Source: Kineococcus sp. TRM81007 (GTDB taxonomy: Bacteria > Actinomycetota > Actinomycetes > Actinomycetales > Kineococcaceae). From it: DNA of 57,823 nt. The stretch lies in assembly GCF_022669155.1 (NCBI RefSeq), contig NZ_JALBVB010000019.1:1-57823 (forward strand), read 5' to 3'. A program made the translations under genes and the position numbers. Positions 30,988 to 39,529 of this stretch are shown here, in pieces. How positions within the stretch are numbered: the first letter of the stretch is position 1; each line of letters opens with the position of its first letter. The notes under the pieces were generated by a model. That model ran no database searches. It was not told the DNA's origin and saw only the letters and a program-made list of their open reading frames with translations.

Positions 30988-33084
30988 ATGAGCACCACCC
31001 CGCTCCTGCCCGGAGCCCCGTTCCGCCGCCGCCGCACCCTCGCCGCCGCCGCGGTCGCGCTGGTCGGCGCCAGCGCCCTCACCGCCTCGCTGGAGACCTC
31101 CTCCTCCGCCGCCCCCGCCGAACCCGCGGCCGCCGCCCCCGAGCGGTACGTGGGTTCCGTCGAGGTCGTCCGCGACGCGGGTTCCTCCCCCCAGACCCTC
31201 AGCAGCGACGCGGACACCCTGCGGGGCACCGTGTTCGAGGACTCCGACCGCGACGGCCGCAGCGACGGCGAGGAGGGCGTGGCCGGCGTCACCGTCTCCA
31301 ACGGCCGCGACGTCGTCCGCACCGACGAGCAGGGCCGCTACGAACTGCCCGCGTTCGACGGCATGACCGCGTTCGTCACCCAGCCCTCGGGCTGGCAGGT
31401 CCCCGTGGACGAGGACGGCGTCGCCCAGTTCCACTACCACCACCTGCCCGCCGGTTCCCCGGACCTGCGCTTCGGCGGCCTGGCCCCCACCGGCCCGCTG
31501 CCGTCGGCGGTGAACTTCCCGATCGTCCGCGGTGACGAGCAGGCGCAGGACGACCGGGCCCGCTGCGCGATCCTCGCCGACGTGCAGACCTACAGCGGCC
31601 GCGAGCTGGGTTTCGCCCGCGACGGGCTGGTGGCCGACCTCGTGGGCCTGCAGCGCGGCGAGCAGGAGCAGCGCCTCGCCGAGTGCGGCGCGCTCATGCT
31701 CGGCGACGTCGCCGGTGACGACCTGGGCCTGTACCCGCGCATCAAGGACGTGCTGGGCGCATCCGGCCTGCCGCTGCGCTTCGTGCCCGGCAACCACGAC
31801 ATCGACTTCGACTCCACCGACCCCGAGCACTCCTTCGACACCTTCAAGCGCGAGCTCGGCCCCACCACGTACTCCTACGACGTGGCCGACGTCCACTACG
31901 TCGTGATGAACAACGTGGAGTACCCGTGCGGGCCGGACGACAACCCGAACGGGGAGCGCCCGCACTGCGCCGACCCCGAGGGCTCGCCCTCCTACTCCGG
32001 TGTCCTCGGCGAGGAGCAGCTGAACTGGCTGGAGGCCGACCTGGCCGCGGTCCCGGAGGACAAGCTCGTCGTCCTGGCCACCCACATCCCCATGGTGTCC
32101 TTCGCCGACGCCACGTCGACCAAGCACCAGACCGCCGACGTGCTGAAGGTGTACGAGCTCCTCGAGGGGCGCCCCGCCCTGTCGGTGTCCGGGCACACCC
32201 ACTCCACCGAGCGGATGCTCGCCGGTGACAGCTACGCCGGGTGGCAGGAGGCCGTGGGCGTGACGGAACTGCCGTTCCCGCACGTCGTCGCCGGTGCCCC
32301 CAGCGGTGACTGGTACTCCGGGGACCTCGGCGTCGAGGGCCGTCCGATGGCGCTGCAGCGCGACGGCGCCCGCCCCGGTTTCCTGACGCTCGACGTCGAC
32401 GGCAACGAGTTCACCGACACCTTCCACGTCATCGGCGAGGACGTGCAGGAGCAGATGGCCCTGTCGCTGAACTCCCCGCGCTGGCGCGACTGGTTCACGA
32501 AGCTCGTGGACTTCGCCGAGGCCCGCGAGAGCGGCGAGTGGGACGCGGTGCCCCCGGTGAACGTCAACGACCTGGGCGACCCGGGCGTGGTGACCCCCGG
32601 CGACCTCGCGCAGGACACGTTCCTGACCGCGAACGTCTGGTACGGCTCCAGCGACACCGAGGTGTCCGTGTCGATCGACGGCGGCGCGCCGCAGCCGGCC
32701 ACCCGCACCCAGCAGGCCGAGGGTGAGGCGCCGAACACCGGCGCCCGCTTCGCCGACCCGGCCGCCGCCACCCGCCAGCTGCAGGTGGCCCGCTTCGGCT
32801 TCGAGAGCACCTCGGGTGACGAGGAGGCGCAGGGCTTCGAGCTGTACGGGGGCGCCGAGTACGGTCCGGGCCCGGCGCAGCCGGGCGGCAACCTCGCCGA
32901 CCGCGCCACGCACATCTGGCAGTACCGGCTGCCGGCCGGCCTGGCCGAGGGCGTGCACACCGCCGAGGTGACCGCCACCGACGTCGCGGGCCGCGAGTAC
33001 ACCGACACCCACACGTTCGAGGTCCGCTCGGAGCTGCCGCGCCAGAACTTCCGCGACGAGCTGTTCGAGGAGTCCGAGGACTGA
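30988..33084 (+). CDS. Secreted calcineurin-like metallophosphoesterase
   Basis: A 698-residue exported protein. Residues 1-40 form a signal peptide with an arginine run (FRRRRTLAAAAVALVGASAL), possibly Tat-type. Residues 75-165 look like a SdrD/CNA-B-like beta domain (GTVFEDSDRDGRSDGEEGVAGV, ending in a YELPAF edge). The phosphoesterase core follows: LADVQ, GDVAGDDLG, PGNHDIDFDS, ATHIPM and SGHTHS, the metal ligands of a two-metal site. A C-terminal beta domain completes it. Substrate may be a phosphodiester or lipid head group. Likely PhoP-regulated via 30885-30917. Confidence 0.88.
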   Translation: MSTTPLLPGAPFRRRRTLAAAAVALVGASALTASLETSSSAAPAEPAAAAPERYVGSVEVVRDAGSSPQTLSSDADTLRGTVFEDSDRDGRSDGEEGVAGVTVSNGRDVVRTDEQGRYELPAFDGMTAFVTQPSGWQVPVDEDGVAQFHYHHLPAGSPDLRFGGLAPTGPLPSAVNFPIVRGDEQAQDDRARCAILADVQTYSGRELGFARDGLVADLVGLQRGEQEQRLAECGALMLGDVAGDDLGLYPRIKDVLGASGLPLRFVPGNHDIDFDSTDPEHSFDTFKRELGPTTYSYDVADVHYVVMNNVEYPCGPDDNPNGERPHCADPEGSPSYSGVLGEEQLNWLEADLAAVPEDKLVVLATHIPMVSFADATSTKHQTADVLKVYELLEGRPALSVSGHTHSTERMLAGDSYAGWQEAVGVTELPFPHVVAGAPSGDWYSGDLGVEGRPMALQRDGARPGFLTLDVDGNEFTDTFHVIGEDVQEQMALSLNSPRWRDWFTKLVDFAEARESGEWDAVPPVNVNDLGDPGVVTPGDLAQDTFLTANVWYGSSDTEVSVSIDGGAPQPATRTQQAEGEAPNTGARFADPAAATRQLQVARFGFESTSGDEEAQGFELYGGAEYGPGPAQPGGNLADRATHIWQYRLPAGLAEGVHTAEVTATDVAGREYTDTHTFEVRSELPRQNFRDELFEESED

Positions 33085-33103
33085 TCCGCCCCCCGGGCAC
33101 GCG

Positions 33104-33140
33104 CGACGCCCCGCACCCCCGTCAGGGGTGCGGGGCGTCG
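33104..33140. terminator. Strong bidirectional terminator
   Basis: Perfect 16-bp stem cgacgccccgcacccc (33104-33119) and ggggtgcggggcgtcg (33125-33140) with a 5-nt loop. It lies 20 bp past the phosphoesterase stop and 53 bp past the stop of the convergent membrane-protein gene. Confidence 0.75.
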
Positions 33141-33192
33141 TCGCGTCCCCCACCTCGCGGAGACCCTCGTTCCCGCCCGGGGGAGGGGGAGG

Positions 33193-33780
33193 TCAGGTGG
33201 TGGGGTTGAGGCGGGCGATGACGCCCTTGGCGGTCTGGCCGAAGCGGTAGGACTGCGTCAGGTAGGCGTTGCAGAAGATGTTGCCGCCGGCGAACAGCGG
33301 CACCGCGAACTGCGCCACGCGCTGCCGTCCCTGCCACTTCGCCAGGTCCGCCGGGGTGTTCGGGGTGGGCAGGGTGGCGTCCTTGACGCTGACGGGCTCG
33401 CCGCGCTGCTCGGCCGCGTCCGCCGCCTGGGCGATCTTGCGCCCGGCGAGGCCCGCGTACGCGGTGGCGGCCGCACCGCCGAGGACGAGACCGATCTTCA
33501 GGGCGCCGACGCTGCCGTAGCCCTTCTGCGCCGCGATGCGGTGCCCGCTGGCCGCGGTGAGCATCGAGCCGGTGACCAGGACGGTGGCGATGCCGCCCCA
33601 CTGGGCCGGCTGGAAGCGGCGCCACGCGGAGGAGGCGACGGCGATGCGGTCCGTGCCGGCGGTCAGGTCGCTGCCGGACTTGTTGACGCCGGCGACGCCC
33701 ATGACGGACCCGCCGAACCACAGGGCCGAGGCCAGGTCGTGCACGGCCTGGGTGACGTACCGGTTGTCGCTGCTGCTCAC
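33193..33780 (-). CDS. Conserved actinobacterial membrane protein of unknown function
   Basis: A 195-residue protein with about four hydrophobic segments: near residues 13-32 (AVHDLASALWFGGSVMGVAG), 60-80, 90-112, and a weaker one near 160-175. The early HDLASALWFGG is a conserved-looking motif in small actinobacterial membrane proteins. The GTG start at 33780 follows a purine-rich stretch (gtggaggtcccc). I do not recognise a function. It is on the same strand as the EamA gene, with 65 bp between them. Confidence 0.7.
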   Translation of the reverse strand: MSSSDNRYVTQAVHDLASALWFGGSVMGVAGVNKSGSDLTAGTDRIAVASSAWRRFQPAQWGGIATVLVTGSMLTAASGHRIAAQKGYGSVGALKIGLVLGGAAATAYAGLAGRKIAQAADAAEQRGEPVSVKDATLPTPNTPADLAKWQGRQRVAQFAVPLFAGGNIFCNAYLTQSYRFGQTAKGVIARLNPTT

Positions 33781-33845
33781 GGGGGACCTCCACGGTGCTC
33801 GTCGATCGGTGCTGGTACCGGTCCCCCTTCCCCGTTCCGCGGGCG

Positions 33846-34847
33846 CTACACGCGCGAGCGCACCGCGGGGCGCCTCGAGGTGGCCGGGGCCGGTGCCGTC
33901 CCGGTGCCGCGGGCGGGCCGGTCCGGGCGCACCGCGGCCAGCCACGTGGCGGTCAGCGCGAGGGCCAGGCCCGCGACGGTCAGGGCCGTCACCGGTTCGC
34001 CGAACAGGGCCGCGCCCCACGCCGTCGTCACCGGCGGCACCAGGAACATGAGGCTGTTGACGGTCGTCACCCCCACGCGCTCCAGCAGGAGCCAGTACAG
34101 GCCGTAACCGCCGAAGGTGGGCAGGACGATCAGCCACGCGGTGGCCACCCAGAAGCGGGGCTCGGCGGGGACCCTGGCCGCGCCCCCGGCGAGCGCCAGG
34201 GCGGTGAAGACGACCGCCGAGGTGGTGCAGTGGATCGTCAGGTTCCGCAGCGGGCGGGGGGCGGAGGGGTCGCGGCGCTCGAGGAAGGTCGCCGCGACGA
34301 GGCACAGCATCCCGATCGGGGGGACGGCGTACGCCCACGCGGGGGCGTCGGTGCGCGGGGAGGTCGCGTCGGCCCAGGTGACGAGCAGCACCCCGCCGAG
34401 GCCCAGGCCCAGGCCCAGCCACTGGCGCCCGCTGACGGCCGCTCCCAGCAGCGGGCCGGCGAGCGCGGCGACGACCAGCGGCTGCACGCCGTCGATCAGA
34501 GCGGTCGTGCCGGTGCTCACGCCGAGCCCGATCGCCCAGTAGACGGTCAGCAGGTAGCCGGACTGCGACAGGGCGCCGATGCCGACCTGGCGCAGCAGCT
34601 GCGACCGGGTGAGCCGTGCGGGCGGGTCGGCGCGCCGCCGGGTCGCCCGGTGCCTGATCCCGGTGAGCAGCAGCAGCCCGGCGGCCAGGGGCAGCAGCCG
34701 CCACATCAGCACCGTGCGCACGTCGACGCCCTGCGCGCCCAGCTTGGCGCCGACGAACCCGGAGGACCAGCACACGACGAACACCGCGCACAGCGCGGCG
34801 AGCGCCGCCCGGCCCCTCCAGCGAGGTACACCGATCGGTATAGTCAT
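33846..34847 (-). CDS. EamA/DMT-family exporter
   Basis: A 333-residue drug/metabolite transporter with ten hydrophobic segments in two EamA repeats (AALCAVFVVCWSSGFVGAKLG opens the first; YAVPPIGMLCLVAATFLERRD opens the second). It should export a small metabolite or toxicant. Start ATG 34847 overlaps the first copy of a TetR-type operator (34827-34842, codons 3-7), and it is divergent from the TetR gene, so control by that repressor is very likely. The RBS is weak. Confidence 0.87.
   Translation of the reverse strand: MTIPIGVPRWRGRAALAALCAVFVVCWSSGFVGAKLGAQGVDVRTVLMWRLLPLAAGLLLLTGIRHRATRRRADPPARLTRSQLLRQVGIGALSQSGYLLTVYWAIGLGVSTGTTALIDGVQPLVVAALAGPLLGAAVSGRQWLGLGLGLGGVLLVTWADATSPRTDAPAWAYAVPPIGMLCLVAATFLERRDPSAPRPLRNLTIHCTTSAVVFTALALAGGAARVPAEPRFWVATAWLIVLPTFGGYGLYWLLLERVGVTTVNSLMFLVPPVTTAWGAALFGEPVTALTVAGLALALTATWLAAVRPDRPARGTGTAPAPATSRRPAVRSRV
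34827..34842. promoter_or_regulatory. TetR operator copy 1 (inside EamA codons)
   Basis: The near-palindrome tacaccgatcggtata has a perfect 10-bp core (accgatcggt). It lies inside codons 2-7 of the EamA gene, so repressor binding could block elongation as well as initiation. Confidence 0.65.
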
Positions 34848-34857
34848 GGAGGTAAGG

Positions 34858-34875
34858 TAACCCGGTCGGTATACT
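34858..34875. promoter_or_regulatory. TetR operator copy 2 overlapping the TetR -10 box
   Basis: taacccggtcggtata (34858-34873) shares cggtata with copy 1, 31 bp away. It runs into TATACT (34870-34875), a good -10 hexamer located seven bases before the GTG at 34883. Repression would be autoregulatory. Confidence 0.65.
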
Positions 34876-34882
34876 CGTGCTC

Positions 34883-35524
34883 GTGGAAACCGAGATCGAC
34901 TGGACCCCGGGGGCGCGATCGGTCCTGGACGCCGCCTCCGAGCTCTTCTACGCCCGGGGCCTGCACGCCGTCGGGGTCGAGGCGATCGCCGAGCGGGCCG
35001 GGGTGACGAAGAAGACGCTCTACGACCGCTTCGGCAGCAAGGACCGGCTGGTCGTGGAGTACCTCGCCGCCCGGGACCGGCGCTGGCGGGCCCTGCTCAC
35101 CGAGCGGATCGAGGCGGCCGGCCCCGGCGCCGAGCAGCGGCTGACGGCCCTGTTCGCCGCCTCGCACGAGTGGTCGCGGGCCGAGGGTTCCCGCGGGTGC
35201 GCCATGGTCAACGCCCACGCGGAGATCGACGACCCCGCGCACCCCGCCCGCGCGCTCGTCGTGGAGCAGAAGCGGTGGATGCTCGGCCTCTTCCGGGACG
35301 TCGCCGAGCGCGCCGGGGTCCCCGCACCGCACGGTGCGGCGAAGGCGGTGGCCCTGCTGCACGAGGGAGCGCTGGTGTCCTACGGCACGGGCGCCTTCGA
35401 GGGCGTCTTCGAGGCCGCGCAGGAGGCGGCGCTCCTCCTGATCGGCGGCGCCCGCCCCCGGCGGCTACCGTCGTCGGACGGTCGAACCGGGGCCGGTGCG
35501 GGACGGGACGGAGGTGCGCGGTGA
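34883..35524 (+). CDS. TetR-family transcriptional regulator
   Basis: A 213-residue TetR repressor with the N-terminal helix-turn-helix AIAERAGVTKKTLYDRFGSKDRL at about 34-56. The C-terminal part has GCAMVNAHAEI and ends in a helical ligand domain plus a basic tail (RRLPSSDGRTGAGAGR). I prefer GTG 34883 over GTG 34877 because TATACT at 34870-34875 places transcription start at 34883, making a leaderless message; the second GTG is otherwise equivalent. It probably represses itself and the divergent EamA exporter. Its stop overlaps the next gene (GTGA). Confidence 0.87.
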   Translation: METEIDWTPGARSVLDAASELFYARGLHAVGVEAIAERAGVTKKTLYDRFGSKDRLVVEYLAARDRRWRALLTERIEAAGPGAEQRLTALFAASHEWSRAEGSRGCAMVNAHAEIDDPAHPARALVVEQKRWMLGLFRDVAERAGVPAPHGAAKAVALLHEGALVSYGTGAFEGVFEAAQEAALLLIGGARPRRLPSSDGRTGAGAGRDGGAR

Positions 35525-35802
35525 AGGTCGCGGCCAGCGGGACGTACGACCCCGGCGAGGGCAGCCGGCTGCCCGAGGGGGAGGTGCACGCCTGGGAACC
35601 GGGGCAGAACCAGACGGCGTGCGGGGTGCCGCTGCGTCGGGCGGGGCTCTCGCGCTTCTCCCACGTGGACTTCTCCGACACCGACCCGGTGACCGGCGGC
35701 AGCGCCGACGCCGTGCGGTGGGTGTGCCCGAAGTGCGTGGCGGCCACCACCCCGCGCCGCGAGCGCGGCCGGCGCTGGCAGCGCACCGACCCGCGGCCCT
35801 GA
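35521..35802 (+). CDS. Small conserved-looking protein of unknown function
   Basis: A 93-residue soluble protein translated in coupling with TetR (GTGA overlap). Features: GEVHAWEPGQNQTACGVPL near the middle and WVCPKCVAATT near the C-terminus, so three cysteines including CxxC that could bind zinc; a basic C-terminus (RRERGRRWQRTDPRP). I do not recognise a family with a known role. Its stop codon lies within the first unit of a 14-bp tandem repeat. Confidence 0.65.
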   Translation: MKVAASGTYDPGEGSRLPEGEVHAWEPGQNQTACGVPLRRAGLSRFSHVDFSDTDPVTGGSADAVRWVCPKCVAATTPRRERGRRWQRTDPRP

Positions 35803-35884
35803 CCGGGGCTGCCGGACCGGGGCTGCCCGACCGGGGCTGCCCGACCGGGGCGGACCGACCGGGGCGGACCGACCGGGGCGGCGC
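35801..35884. repeat. Six-copy 14-bp tandem repeat
   Basis: Units of 14 bp begin at 35801, 35815, 35829, 35843, 35857 and 35871. All share gaccggggc; the first three end in tgccg/tgccc and the last three in ggacc/ggcgc, so two sub-types are arranged in blocks. It fills most of the gap between the small CxxC protein and the SpoIIE gene. Confidence 0.8.
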
Positions 35885-35970
35885 CGACCCGCGGGGGTTG
35901 TCCCGGGGCGGACCGCCGTGGGGGAGACTGACCGGGTGGGCGCAGCCGCGCCCGCTGACGAGGAGGCCGG

Positions 35971-38100
35971 GTGTCCGAGCGCGTCGAGGTCCCCACCGGG
36001 ACGCAGGGCGAGACCCGGAGCGTCGCGAGCGCGCCCAGCCCGCTGCCGCCACCGCCGGACGCCGGGCGCATCGCCGACGGCGACGCGCGGCGCGAGCTGC
36101 TGGAGCTGGCGATCGAGGCCGCCGGGGTCGGCACGTTCGACTGGGACCTCGTCGACGGCACCCTGGCGTGGGACGAGCGCCTGGTGGAGCTGTTCGGGTA
36201 CGGGCCGGCCGCCCTCGTGAGCACCATCGAGGCGTTCGACGAGCGCCTGCACCCGGACGACCAGCCGCGCGTCAGCGCCGACCTGCAGACGGCCATCGCC
36301 ACCTGCGGGCGCTTCTCCGCGGAGTACCGGATCGTGCTGCCCGGCGGGGACGTGCGCTGGGTCGGCGCCCGCGGCCGCGCGCTGGGCGACGAGCGCGGCG
36401 TCGCGGTGCGCCTGCTGGGGGCGGCGTGGGACGTCACGGCCCACCGCGAGGCCGAGAGGCGGGTCACCCGCGTGCTGGAGTCGATGTCCACGGCGTTCTT
36501 CTCGCTGGACACCTCCTGGCGGTTCACGTACGTCAACGCCCAGGCCGAGCGGGTGCTGGGCCGCGAGCGCCGCGAGCTCCTCGGCGGGGTGGTGTGGGAC
36601 CTGTTCCCCGCCGCCCCCGGCAGCGACTTCGAGGTGAACTACCGCCGCGCCATGGAGAGCGGCGAGACGGTGACGTTCGACGCGCACTACCCGGCGCCCC
36701 TGAACGCCTGGTACGAGGTGCGCGCCTGGCGCACCGGGGACGGGCTGGCGGTGTACTTCCTCGACGTCACCGAGCAGCGCCGGGCCCAGCACGAGTCCGA
36801 GCGGGCCGCGCGCCGCACGGAACTGCTGGGACGCATCACCGCCGAGCTGACCGGCACGCTGGACAACGACGAGGCGGCCCGCCGGCTGGCGCGGCTGGTG
36901 GTGCCCGCGCTGGCGGACTGGGCGATCGTCACCCTCGTCGACGACACCCACCAGGCGGGCACGCGCCGCGGTCTGCGCGACGCCGCCGCCTGCCACCGCG
37001 ACCCCGCGCTGGAGCCGGTGCTGGAGGAGTACGCGCACGCCCGCATGCGACTGCTCACCGACGACACGGTCGTGGTGCGGGCGATGACCACCGGCCGCCC
37101 GCAGCTCCTGCCCACCGGCGCCACCGCCGCCGTGCAGGCGATGCTGCCGCCCGGCCCGGTGCGCGAGCAGCTGGGGCTGCTGGCGCCGGAGTCGGTGGTG
37201 GTGCTGCCCCTGACCGGGCGGGAGGGGCCGGTGGGCGTGCTCTCCCTGGCCAACGGCGCCGAGCGCGGCGACTTCAGCGCCGACGACCTCGTCACCGTCG
37301 AGCACGTCGGCGCCCGCGCCGGCATCGTGCTGGACAACGCTCGCCTGTACCGCCAGCAGCGCGACCTGGCGGAGACGCTGCAGCGGTCCCTGCTGACCGC
37401 CCTGCCCGAGCCGGAGCACCTGCAGGTGGTGGCCCGGTACCAGCCGGCGGCGCAGGCCGCGCAGGTCGGCGGGGACTGGTACGACGCGTTCCTGCAGCCC
37501 GACGGCGCCACGGTGCTCGTCATCGGTGACGTCGTCGGCCACGACACCCAGGCCGCCGCCGCCATGAGCCAGGTGCGCACCCTGGTGCGCGGGATCGCCG
37601 CGGCCGGCGGGGGAGCGCCCGCCGAGGTGCTGCGCACCGTCGACCGGGTCGTGCACACGCTGCGGGTGGACACCACCGCCACCGCGGTCGTGGCGCGCCT
37701 GGAGCACGACGAGGCGCTGCCGGCGGGCGCCACGCGCATGCGCTGGTCCAGCGCCGGCCACCCGCCGCCGATGGTCATCTCCCCCGCCGGGCGGGTGCGG
37801 GCGCTGAGCGGTGAGCACGCCGACCTGCTGCTCGGCGTCCTGCCGGACGCGCCCCGCGAGGAGTTCTCGGCGGTGCTGGAACACGGCAGCACCGTCCTGA
37901 TGTACACCGACGGCCTCGTGGAGCGGCGCGGGCAGTCCCTCGAGGAGGGCCTGGACCTGTTGCGCCGCACCCTGACCGAGCTGGCCGCGCAGGGGAGCGA
38001 CCTGGACGCGCTGTGCGACGGGCTGCTGGCGCGGATGCTGCCGGGGCAGCAGGAGGACGACGTCGCGGTCGTCGCGGTGCACCTGCACCCGCGGGACTGA
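35971..38100 (+). CDS. PAS-PAS-GAF-SpoIIE protein phosphatase
   Basis: A 709-residue cytosolic signalling phosphatase. Order: PAS at about 45-155 (GVGTFDWDLVDGTLAWDERL), second PAS at about 165-275 (VLESMSTAFFSLDTSWRFTYVN), GAF at about 290-460, then a PP2C/SpoIIE domain with GGDWYD (500) and GDVVGHD (519), and DDVAVVAVHL at the end. It should dephosphorylate an anti-sigma-factor antagonist in partner switching. The GTG has a good RBS (gaggagg). No STAS antagonist is adjacent. It converges with the anti-sigma-like gene, three bases between stops. Confidence 0.9.
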   Translation: MSERVEVPTGTQGETRSVASAPSPLPPPPDAGRIADGDARRELLELAIEAAGVGTFDWDLVDGTLAWDERLVELFGYGPAALVSTIEAFDERLHPDDQPRVSADLQTAIATCGRFSAEYRIVLPGGDVRWVGARGRALGDERGVAVRLLGAAWDVTAHREAERRVTRVLESMSTAFFSLDTSWRFTYVNAQAERVLGRERRELLGGVVWDLFPAAPGSDFEVNYRRAMESGETVTFDAHYPAPLNAWYEVRAWRTGDGLAVYFLDVTEQRRAQHESERAARRTELLGRITAELTGTLDNDEAARRLARLVVPALADWAIVTLVDDTHQAGTRRGLRDAAACHRDPALEPVLEEYAHARMRLLTDDTVVVRAMTTGRPQLLPTGATAAVQAMLPPGPVREQLGLLAPESVVVLPLTGREGPVGVLSLANGAERGDFSADDLVTVEHVGARAGIVLDNARLYRQQRDLAETLQRSLLTALPEPEHLQVVARYQPAAQAAQVGGDWYDAFLQPDGATVLVIGDVVGHDTQAAAAMSQVRTLVRGIAAAGGGAPAEVLRTVDRVVHTLRVDTTATAVVARLEHDEALPAGATRMRWSSAGHPPPMVISPAGRVRALSGEHADLLLGVLPDAPREEFSAVLEHGSTVLMYTDGLVERRGQSLEEGLDLLRRTLTELAAQGSDLDALCDGLLARMLPGQQEDDVAVVAVHLHPRD

Positions 38101-38103
38101 GCG

Positions 38104-39042
38104 TCAGGAACCCGTCGCCGCGAGGCCGCTGCCGCGCAGGTCCGCGACGGCGGCGGTGAGCACCCGCGCCACGTCCGCGTCGCCCTCGGGGCCGGGGTTG
38201 CTCACCGTGACGCCCACGACGAGGTCCCCGGCGCGCGCGGCGCCGGCGGTGACGGGGGTGCCGTCGGTCTGCCAGCGCGCGGCCCACGTCTCGTCGGCGC
38301 CGGGGACGTCGACGGTGCGGCGGGTGAGGTCGTCGCTGAAACCGCAGGTGCGGGAGTCGTTCGCGACGAGGTGGCCGAACGCCCCCGGGCCGGTGCCGGG
38401 CGCCCAGCCGGTGACGACGACGTCCACCGACGTCTGGTCCAGGCGGTTGGAGTCCTCCTCCGCGTAACCCCACTGCCGGCCGGCGATCTGCGGCGGCTCG
38501 ATCTCCGAGCCGCCGCACGCCTGCCCGCTGACGGTGGGGTTCTTCGCGTACTGCCCGAGGTCCAGCAGCAGCACCTGCCCGGCGGGCAGCGCCGCGACGA
38601 GCCCGGGCAGGTCCGGGACGTCGTAGGCGACGGCGTCCGGGTCCGCGGGCGCGGTCGTCGGCAGCGGGGTCGCGGGCAGCGGGGCCGCGGGCAGCGGGGT
38701 CATCGGCACGCCCGGCGCGGTCGCGGGGGTTCCCCGGGGAGTCGCCGTGGGGGTGCTCGCCGTGGGGTCCGCCGTCGCGGCGGTGGGTTCCGGCTCCGTC
38801 GCGGTGGCGCTCGCCGCCGGCCGGGTGCGCACCGCGCCGTCCGGCAGCGCCTGCACGGTCAGCGGCACGGCGGCCAGCGCCGCCAGGGTCGCCACCGCCC
38901 AGGTGACGCGGCGGCGGCGGTGCAGGCGGCGGATGCGGGTGCGGGTGCCGGTGGTCAGCGCCGACTCGTCCACCGCGCCGGTGCGCACGTCCCGCTCCAG
39001 CGCGCTGCGCAGCAGGTCCTCGACGTCGCGGTCGTCAGGCAC
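38104..39042 (-). CDS. Membrane-anchored partner of the ECF sigma factor, anti-sigma-like
   Basis: A 312-residue protein: an N-terminal cytoplasmic helical region (1-50, DVEDLLRSALERDV), one membrane segment at about 47-66 (VTWAVATLAALAAVPLTVQAL), a Thr/Pro/Ala-rich spacer containing PLPAAPLPATPLPTT, then an extracytoplasmic domain of about 170 residues with cysteines in SGQACGGSE and SRTCGFSDD that could form a disulfide. It overlaps the ECF sigma gene by 8 bp. That arrangement suggests a sigma-controlling membrane protein, though the N-terminus shows no zinc anti-sigma motif. Confidence 0.7.
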   Translation of the reverse strand: MPDDRDVEDLLRSALERDVRTGAVDESALTTGTRTRIRRLHRRRRVTWAVATLAALAAVPLTVQALPDGAVRTRPAASATATEPEPTAATADPTASTPTATPRGTPATAPGVPMTPLPAAPLPATPLPTTAPADPDAVAYDVPDLPGLVAALPAGQVLLLDLGQYAKNPTVSGQACGGSEIEPPQIAGRQWGYAEEDSNRLDQTSVDVVVTGWAPGTGPGAFGHLVANDSRTCGFSDDLTRRTVDVPGADETWAARWQTDGTPVTAGAARAGDLVVGVTVSNPGPEGDADVARVLTAAVADLRGSGLAATGS

Positions 39043-39529
39043 GGTCGGTCCCCTCCTCGGCGATGAGCCGCCGCAGCGTCGCCAGGCCCCGGTGGGCGTT
39101 GCTGCGCACGGTGACGGTCGAGCAGTCGAGCAGGTCGGCGATCTCCTCGTCCGGCATCCCCTCGTACAGGCGCAGCACGAGGGTGACGCGCTGGCGGTCC
39201 GGCAGCCGCCGCAGCAGCGCCAGGCAGCGCCGGCGCTCGGCGTGCTCGTCGGCGGCGTCGGGGACGGCGAGGTCGGGCAGGTCGGCGGGGTCGCTGACCT
39301 GCTCGCGCCGCCAGGGCCGGCGGCGCAGCGAGGTGACGGCGTTGACGACCATCCGGTTCAGGTACGCGGAGGGGTCGTCGACGGACTCGATGCGCGACCA
39401 CTTCAGCACGCACGTGGCCAGGACGTCCTGCACGACGTCCTCGGCCTGGTGCGGGTCGCGCAGCAGGGCGCGCGCCAGGCGCACCAGCTGCGGCCCCTTC
39501 CACGCCACCAGGGACTCCAGGTCCCACAC
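39035..39529 (-). CDS. SigE-family ECF RNA polymerase sigma factor
   Basis: A 164-residue ECF sigma factor of the short SigE-like actinobacterial type. Region 2 spans about 12-70 (LVRLARALLRDPHQAEDVVQDVLATCVLKW) and region 4 about 105-155 (LRRLPDRQRVTLVLRLYEGMPDEEIADLLDCSTVTVRSNAHRGL). The GTG at 39529 (VWDLESLVAWKG) gives normal length; the upstream frame is low-quality. It overlaps its membrane partner. Likely responds to an envelope signal through that partner. Confidence 0.88.
   Translation of the reverse strand: MWDLESLVAWKGPQLVRLARALLRDPHQAEDVVQDVLATCVLKWSRIESVDDPSAYLNRMVVNAVTSLRRRPWRREQVSDPADLPDLAVPDAADEHAERRRCLALLRRLPDRQRVTLVLRLYEGMPDEEIADLLDCSTVTVRSNAHRGLATLRRLIAEEGTDRA

Noticed and set aside
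35801-35884. CRISPR-like array
   Set aside because: Units are directly adjacent with no spacers and only 14 bp long; no cas gene is present.
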